Below the pieces are notes generated by a model, which saw only the letters and a program-made list of their open reading frames with translations, was not told where the DNA came from and searched no databases. A program made the position numbers and the translations under genes. From contig NZ_SRPE01000002.1 in assembly GCF_004785645.1 (NCBI RefSeq), positions 310,001 to 374,000 of the forward strand: a DNA stretch of 64,000 nt, in the 5' to 3' direction. Source of the stretch: Empedobacter tilapiae (lineage in GTDB: Bacteria; Bacteroidota; Bacteroidia; Flavobacteriales; Weeksellaceae). Each line of letters begins with the position of its first letter. Positions within the stretch are counted from its first letter, which is position 1. This document shows positions 59,276-64,000 of the stretch, piece by piece.

Positions 59276-61465
59276 ATGATCAACCAAATCATAAAAAACT
59301 GTGAAGATGAAGAAATTCAGTTCCTTAACGATATACAACCTTTTGGCTATTTGATAGGAATTCACAAAAAAACTCTTGAAATTGAATTTGTTTCTCAAAA
59401 TATTGATGAAATATTTCAGATATCTCTAACAGAAATGTTAGGAGTGAACATTCATGAACTTCATGATTTTGATATAGATTTTGAAGAAGTTTTGAATCAG
59501 GATATAGGAGAGTTTTCTAGAAGAAATATTCAAATAGATTCAACAAGTTATCATATTACTACATTTTATACAAATGATTTTATTTATTTGGAATTAGAAA
59601 ATATGATTGTACTAGAGAATAGGTTAGAGTATTATAGTTATTCAGAGCAAATTCTTTATTCTAAAACTATAGACTCTACATGGGATAGTTTAATTTCTTC
59701 AATTAAAAAATTAACGGGATATGAACGTGTAATGTTGTATCAGTTTTTAGAAGATGGAAGTGGAATAGTTATAGGTGAAAAAGTAAATAAAAATTTAGAT
59801 TCATATTTAGGTTTAAGATTTCCTGAATTTGATATTCCTAAACAAGCTAGAGAGCTATATTTAGAGAAAAAAAGCAGGATGGTTTCTGACGTTAATAGCA
59901 AAAGAATTCCATTGATAAGTTTAAAAAATCAAAAAATTGATTTGATGTATTCTTCATTAAGAGCACTTTCTCCTATACATCTTCAATATCTTAAAAATAC
60001 AAGTTGTTCAGCAAGTTTTTCAATATCAATAGTTATTAATGAGAAACTATGGGGCATTGTGGCTTGTCAAAATTCTGAACCAAAATTTATTCCTAATCAA
60101 GTCCGTTTACAAAGTGAATTGTTAACACGTTTGGCAAGAATGACTTATGCGAATTTTAAATCAAGCGAACAATTAAAATTTCAAAATCATTTTAATGAAA
60201 TTGCTATAAAACTTAAAGAAAATCTTTTAACAGAAGAGAATCTTGAGAATTCAATGAATAGTAATTTGAGTCAAATTCTTCATTTAACAAAAGCGGATGG
60301 AATTGCTTTAATTAATTTTAATAAAGTTTTTAAAGAAGGTATAACACCTGAAGAAAGCGAGGTTTTAAGAATTAAAGAATGGGCTGTTAAAGAAAAAAGA
60401 CATCAACTATTTACATCAAATTCTTTCTACGTAGATTATGGACAAGAATTGAATCTCAGTAAAAATGCAGCTGGAGTTATGTTTTGTTTTCTAGGCCAAG
60501 GTTTTAATCACTTTATAATTTGGTTCAAGAAAGAACATCTTCAAAAATTAAATTGGGCAGGAGAACCAAATAAGATTGAAAAAACTGAAATTCTTGAAGA
60601 TAAAAAAGTACTTTCTTTTTCTCCAAGAACTTCATTTAAAATATGGAGAGAAGAAATTAAACATAAATCATTCATTTGGCTCGAAAAAGAAAAATATGTA
60701 GCGAAGGAAGTTGTAAAATTAATTATAGAGACACTTCATCTACAATCATTCAAAATACATAGTTTATACGAACAATTGAAAGAAATAAATGACGAATTGG
60801 ATTCGTTCTCTTATACAGTTTCACATGATTTAAGAACACCTTTATCTATTATGAAATTAAATTGTCAGATGCTTCAACGAAGTCTGAAGGATGATGAAGT
60901 GAAAAATAATCGATTAAAAAGTGTTATAGATGAAATTGATAGGATGACGCAAATGATGCAAGATTTATTAGCATTAAGCAAAGCTAAAAAGTCTGAGATA
61001 AAATTGATAAATATCGAAACTAAACCAATTATTGATAAAATTGTACATGATGTTTTGTTATATTACAAAACATCAAATACCGAAGTTATTGTAGAAAATA
61101 TTCATGATGTTTTAGGAGATAAAACAATGTTTTATGAAGTATTATTGAATATTATAGGAAATGCTGTGAAATATTCTTCACAAGAACAGAATCCAAAAAT
61201 TATGATTTCATCAGAAATTGATAATAAGCATGTGATTTTTAAAGTAAAAGATAATGGAATTGGTATAAAAGAAGAAGATAATGATAAAATGTTTAAACTT
61301 TTTAGTAGAATGTCGAATACTGGAAATATTTCAGGAAATGGGGTAGGACTTTCTATTGCACATCGAATGATGAATAGAATGGATGGAAATATATCTTTTG
61401 ATAGTAAAATAGGAGAAGGAACGACTTTTGTATTAACTTTTAAAAAATGTAAAGATGTTATCTGA
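59276..61465 (+). CDS. Bacteriophytochrome sensor histidine kinase (PAS-GAF-PHY-HisKA-HATPase)
   Basis: 729 residues. The N-terminus has the biliverdin-binding Cys9 in NCEDEE and the IQPFG block (residues 20-24); GAF contains DIPKQAR (Asp186) and SPIHLQYLKN with His235. The tongue motif PRTSF is present in PHY. In the kinase part the phospho-acceptor is His517 in TVSHDLRTP, followed by the N-, G1- and G2-type blocks NIIGNAVKYS, DNGIGI, GNGVGLSIA. The usual ACHH motif of the chromophore pocket is here ACQN (Gln265, Asn266). Light sensing by biliverdin is well supported; spectrum may differ. Response regulator partner not seen. Confidence 0.88.
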   Translation: MINQIIKNCEDEEIQFLNDIQPFGYLIGIHKKTLEIEFVSQNIDEIFQISLTEMLGVNIHELHDFDIDFEEVLNQDIGEFSRRNIQIDSTSYHITTFYTNDFIYLELENMIVLENRLEYYSYSEQILYSKTIDSTWDSLISSIKKLTGYERVMLYQFLEDGSGIVIGEKVNKNLDSYLGLRFPEFDIPKQARELYLEKKSRMVSDVNSKRIPLISLKNQKIDLMYSSLRALSPIHLQYLKNTSCSASFSISIVINEKLWGIVACQNSEPKFIPNQVRLQSELLTRLARMTYANFKSSEQLKFQNHFNEIAIKLKENLLTEENLENSMNSNLSQILHLTKADGIALINFNKVFKEGITPEESEVLRIKEWAVKEKRHQLFTSNSFYVDYGQELNLSKNAAGVMFCFLGQGFNHFIIWFKKEHLQKLNWAGEPNKIEKTEILEDKKVLSFSPRTSFKIWREEIKHKSFIWLEKEKYVAKEVVKLIIETLHLQSFKIHSLYEQLKEINDELDSFSYTVSHDLRTPLSIMKLNCQMLQRSLKDDEVKNNRLKSVIDEIDRMTQMMQDLLALSKAKKSEIKLINIETKPIIDKIVHDVLLYYKTSNTEVIVENIHDVLGDKTMFYEVLLNIIGNAVKYSSQEQNPKIMISSEIDNKHVIFKVKDNGIGIKEEDNDKMFKLFSRMSNTGNISGNGVGLSIAHRMMNRMDGNISFDSKIGEGTTFVLTFKKCKDVI

Positions 61466-62009
61466 TTACTTAAAGAAAAAAACGGAAATTTATCATAAGG
61501 AAATAGAAGAGAAGTTAGAGTCTAACAAATTGTTTAATAGCACATTTACAGATAAGAATTATTATAAAATGTTACAAGTTAATCATGTTTTTCTTAAATC
61601 TTATGAAGATTCAATTAAGCAATTTTTGACAGAAAAAGATTTGAAAAACTTAGCATTAACAAAGCTAAATAAATTGCAATTAATTGAAAAAGATATTCAA
61701 GAATTGGGAATTGAACCACAAATGGCAAATAAACAATTTGAATTAGAAAGTAGAGCAGAAGCCATTGGCGCATTGTATGTTATTGAAGGCTCTATGCTTG
61801 GTGGAAATGTGATAGCTAAAACTTTAAAGAAATATCCTTTTTTGGAAAATAAAAGTTTTAATTATTTTGGACATTATGGAGAAAATCTTGGACAAGCATG
61901 GAAGAATTTTATAAATTATATCAATCAAGAATTCACAACAGAAGAGGAAAAGCAACAAGTTTTTCAAGGAGCTAAAAAGGCTTACGAAGATTTGATAAGT
62001 TTTGCATAG
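61455..62009 (+). CDS. Biliverdin-producing heme oxygenase (BphO)
   Basis: 184 residues, the BphO branch of heme oxygenases. It opens the heme ring to biliverdin, CO and iron, giving the chromophore of the phytochrome. The proximal heme ligand fits His14 in TEIYHKEIE, and ALYVIEGSMLGGNVIAKTL is the family's distal-helix block. Its ATG lies inside the phytochrome gene (11-base overlap), so the two are translationally coupled. Length is normal. Electron donor not visible nearby. Confidence 0.9.
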   Translation: MLSDYLKKKTEIYHKEIEEKLESNKLFNSTFTDKNYYKMLQVNHVFLKSYEDSIKQFLTEKDLKNLALTKLNKLQLIEKDIQELGIEPQMANKQFELESRAEAIGALYVIEGSMLGGNVIAKTLKKYPFLENKSFNYFGHYGENLGQAWKNFINYINQEFTTEEEKQQVFQGAKKAYEDLISFA

Positions 62010-62017
62010 AAAAAATA

Positions 62018-62056
62018 AAAAAACTGATTTAATTAAAATTAAATCAGTTTTTTTAT
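62018..62056 (+). terminator. Terminator after heme oxygenase
   Basis: AAACTGATTTAATT (62021-62034) and AATTAAATCAGTTT (62037-62050) form a 14-bp inverted repeat with a run of T after it. The two-base spacer implies a somewhat larger loop. Confidence 0.8.
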
Positions 62057-62110
62057 TTTTTCTTATCAAGATTTGATATTTTTTTAATTTATTTTAAATA
62101 TAAAACTCTC

Positions 62111-62118
62111 TAAATTTG
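62111..62118 (+). promoter_or_regulatory. -7 box upstream of the pyrophosphatase gene
   Basis: TAAATTTG matches the consensus and lies five bases before the ATG at 62123, so the transcript would be almost leaderless. No TTG is at a proper distance. Confidence 0.45.
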
Positions 62119-62122
62119 ATAC

Positions 62123-63391
62123 ATGAAAAAATCAATACTTAGTATATTTTCCGCAATCATTTTAACTGTTTCAGTTACAGTAAATGCGCAAGAAATCGAA
62201 GAACAGATTGTAATTGAAAATCGTGTAAATGATGTTAAACAACAAGATAAACCTTATGTAATCTTGATTTCGGCAGATGGTTTTCGTTATGATTATGCTG
62301 AAAAACATGATGCAAAAAATTTATTAGAATTAGCAAAAAATGGAGTGAAAGCGAACGCAATGTATCCATCCTTTCCTTCTGTAACTTTTCCAAATCATTA
62401 TACAATTGTAACAGGTTTAACTCCTATTCACCATGGCTTGGTTGGGAATAATATGTTAGATAGAGAAGTAGGAGATCGTTATTCATTAGGAAATAGAAAT
62501 GCGGTTATCAATCCGAAATGGTACGGAGGAACTCCAATTTGGAATCTTGCTGAACAAAACAAAATGTTAGCGGCTTGTTATTATTGGCCAGGTTCAGAAG
62601 CGCCTATTAATGGTATGTTTCCAACTTATTCGTACAAGTATTCGGAGAAATCACCAATTGATTACCGTATTCAACAAGTTGTAAATTGGTTAAAATTGCC
62701 AGCTGAAAAACGACCTCACTTAATCACGTTTTATTTCCCAGAAGTAGATCACGCGGGACATTCTTTTGGCCCAGATGCGCCAGAAACCAAAGAAGCAGTA
62801 CAGTTTGTAGATGAATCAATAAAAAAATTAAATGATGAGGTTGCTAAAACTGGATTAAAAGTAAACTTTGTCTTTGTTTCTGATCACGGAATGACGAGGA
62901 TTGATGATGAAAATCCATTAAAATTACCAATTAAAATTGATGAATCAAAAATCCAAGTTGCTTCTAATGGATCCTATGTAAGTTTATTTGTAAAAGATAA
63001 AAGCGATATAGAGTTAATCTATAAAGAAATAAAAGCGACTCAGGATGATACGTTTGAGGTTTATAAAACGACAAATGTTCCGTCTAAATATCATTTTAAT
63101 GCGAAAAATGATCGATTCAATCGTATAGGAGATATTATTTTGATTGCACATGCACCAAACTATTTTTCAAATAGAAATGCGCCAAAAGGTTCGCATGGAT
63201 TTCTAGTTAAAGAAACACCAGAAATGAAAGCTACTTTTATGGCTTGGGGACCGAATATAAAAAGAGGAAAAGAAATTAAAGTATTTCCGAATACACAAGT
63301 TTATCCAATGCTTGCAAAATTATTAGGTTTGCCAATTCAAGATAAAATTGATGGGACAAATCAATTAGCTAATAAAATTTTATTGAAATAA
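62123..63391 (+). CDS. Secreted nucleotide pyrophosphatase/phosphodiesterase (alkaline phosphatase superfamily)
   Basis: 422 residues: signal peptide (SVTVNAQ), then a type I phosphodiesterase/NPP domain. Zinc ligand Asp52 in ISADGFRYDY and nucleophile Thr88 in PSFPSVTFPNHYTI are in place; further metal ligands are in FPEVDHAGHSFGPD and VFVSDHGMT, and HGF near GSHGFLVKE. It hydrolyses phosphodiester or pyrophosphate bonds of nucleotides or lipids outside the cytoplasm. Its ligand cannot be told. Followed by a terminator. Confidence 0.9.
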   Translation: MKKSILSIFSAIILTVSVTVNAQEIEEQIVIENRVNDVKQQDKPYVILISADGFRYDYAEKHDAKNLLELAKNGVKANAMYPSFPSVTFPNHYTIVTGLTPIHHGLVGNNMLDREVGDRYSLGNRNAVINPKWYGGTPIWNLAEQNKMLAACYYWPGSEAPINGMFPTYSYKYSEKSPIDYRIQQVVNWLKLPAEKRPHLITFYFPEVDHAGHSFGPDAPETKEAVQFVDESIKKLNDEVAKTGLKVNFVFVSDHGMTRIDDENPLKLPIKIDESKIQVASNGSYVSLFVKDKSDIELIYKEIKATQDDTFEVYKTTNVPSKYHFNAKNDRFNRIGDIILIAHAPNYFSNRNAPKGSHGFLVKETPEMKATFMAWGPNIKRGKEIKVFPNTQVYPMLAKLLGLPIQDKIDGTNQLANKILLK

Positions 63392-63409
63392 TTGTTTGGC
63401 ACAAAATAT

Positions 63410-63440
63410 AAAGCCAACTCATTGTGAGTTGGCTTTTTTT
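63410..63440. terminator. Terminator between the pyrophosphatase and EamA genes
   Basis: AAAGCCAACTCA (63410-63421) and TGAGTTGGCTTT (63425-63436) form a 12-bp stem with loop TTG, followed by T. The gene on the other side is convergent, so it may serve both. Confidence 0.85.
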
Positions 63441-63444
63441 GTGA

Positions 63445-64000
63445 TTATTTTTTCTTGAAATTTAGATTAGAAATAATAATTGCAAAGATTATAATTACAA
63501 TTCCTGTCCATTGTATTGCTAAAACTTGTTCATGTAAAACGATGAATGCCATTGTAACAGAAACAGGTAATTCTATAGAAGCTACAATACTACCTAATCC
63601 TAATCCTGTGTTTGGAAACCCTTTGTTTAATAAGATAGGAGGCAAGACTGTTCCAAATAATGATAAGAACAATCCCCAAGTATAGAAAATCTTTAAATTT
63701 AATGGATGAATACCTGTAAGATCATCTGAAAAGTTTTTATATAAACTCATTAATCCTTCAGAATAATATGGTCCAATTTGACTAAAAAAGACAAATAAGG
63801 CAACAATAATTCCTCCACCGTAAAGCATATACAAACTCTTTTTATAAGGAGGTAAATAATTTGCGATACTATTTGAAGTAAACATAGTAGTTGTAAAGGA
63901 ACAAGCTGCTAAGAATCCCCAAAATAATCCTTTAGGATTTAATTCTACATCTTGATTAATTAAATTTGTAGCTAATACAGTTCCAACTAAAACCAAAATC
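63445..64000 (-). CDS. EamA/DMT-family transporter, C-terminal part (5' end outside window)
   Basis: The reading frame is open to the window edge, so only about 185 C-terminal residues are seen. At least five membrane segments and the EamA-type block GLGSIVASIELPVSVTMAFIVL...EQ near the C-terminus show the drug/metabolite transporter superfamily. Substrate unknown. Confidence 0.82.
   Translation of the reverse strand, partial: ILVLVGTVLATNLINQDVELNPKGLFWGFLAACSFTTTMFTSNSIANYLPPYKKSLYMLYGGGIIVALFVFFSQIGPYYSEGLMSLYKNFSDDLTGIHPLNLKIFYTWGLFLSLFGTVLPPILLNKGFPNTGLGLGSIVASIELPVSVTMAFIVLHEQVLAIQWTGIVIIIFAIIISNLNFKKK

Overview
The window is an AT-rich chromosomal segment (about one third G+C, judged by eye) from a member of the Bacteroidota, class Flavobacteriia. 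The evidence is the house promoter pattern TTG-N(17-19)-TAnnTTTG seen upstream of several genes, many secreted proteins ending their signal peptide in ...FGQ or ...AQ, a TonB-dependent receptor of the carboxypeptidase-regulatory type, bacillithiol synthesis (bshB1) and the DUF3667, DUF4350 and HU-HIG families. A Weeksellaceae genus such as Empedobacter fits, but the genus is inference. Most of the window is core chromosome. There is no prophage, insertion sequence or CRISPR array.

Layout. 1-621 is the end of trpS. 783-7079 is the SUF iron-sulfur assembly cluster (sufA, a secreted protein of unknown function, sufB, sufC, sufD, sufS), led by a clear promoter and with odd self-complementary repeats in the gaps between sufB, sufC, sufD and sufS. 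7161-12025 holds small membrane proteins, a short SSB, a HipA-like kinase/DUF3037 pair, a SanA-like protein, apt and a thioesterase. 12283-14889 is dnaA, a tyrosine phosphatase and a methyltransferase. 15036-15579 is a ParDE toxin-antitoxin pair with a perfect operator-like palindrome. 15883-18496 has an HU-like protein, twin palindromes, an Mpo1-like protein and a secreted SGNH hydrolase. 18584-22233 is purA, a fructosamine kinase and purB. 22463-27002 has a DsbA-like protein and a TonB receptor between two paralogous cell-wall amidases.

27079-33030 is a tightly overlapping SpoIIM-DUF4129-DUF4350-MoxR-DUF58 operon with a divergent RDD gene. 33061-37440 includes YchJ, a GH25 lysozyme, menA, a metallo-hydrolase, and glutathione peroxidase next to bshB1. 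37560-37870 carries three identical tRNA-His genes in tandem. 37914-40793 holds accessory genes. 40998-48546 is a two-component system followed by a complete heavy-metal RND efflux pump (outer-membrane, adaptor and inner-membrane parts). 48625-54776 has trxB, holA, a stand-alone HsdR-N-type nuclease domain, an unfamiliar HEFGH zinc-peptidase-like gene with a lipoprotein partner, and a carbonic anhydrase/SulP pair. 55430-58339 is an outer-membrane barrel and an S9 peptidase. 59276-62009 is a bacteriophytochrome histidine kinase overlapping a heme oxygenase, a self-contained red-light sensor module. The window ends with a nucleotide pyrophosphatase-like enzyme and a truncated EamA transporter.

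The points most worth a second look are the phytochrome/heme oxygenase pair with a substituted chromophore-pocket motif, the complementary repeat clusters inside the suf operon, the HEFGH gene with its lipoprotein neighbour, and the HipA-like/DUF3037 pair.
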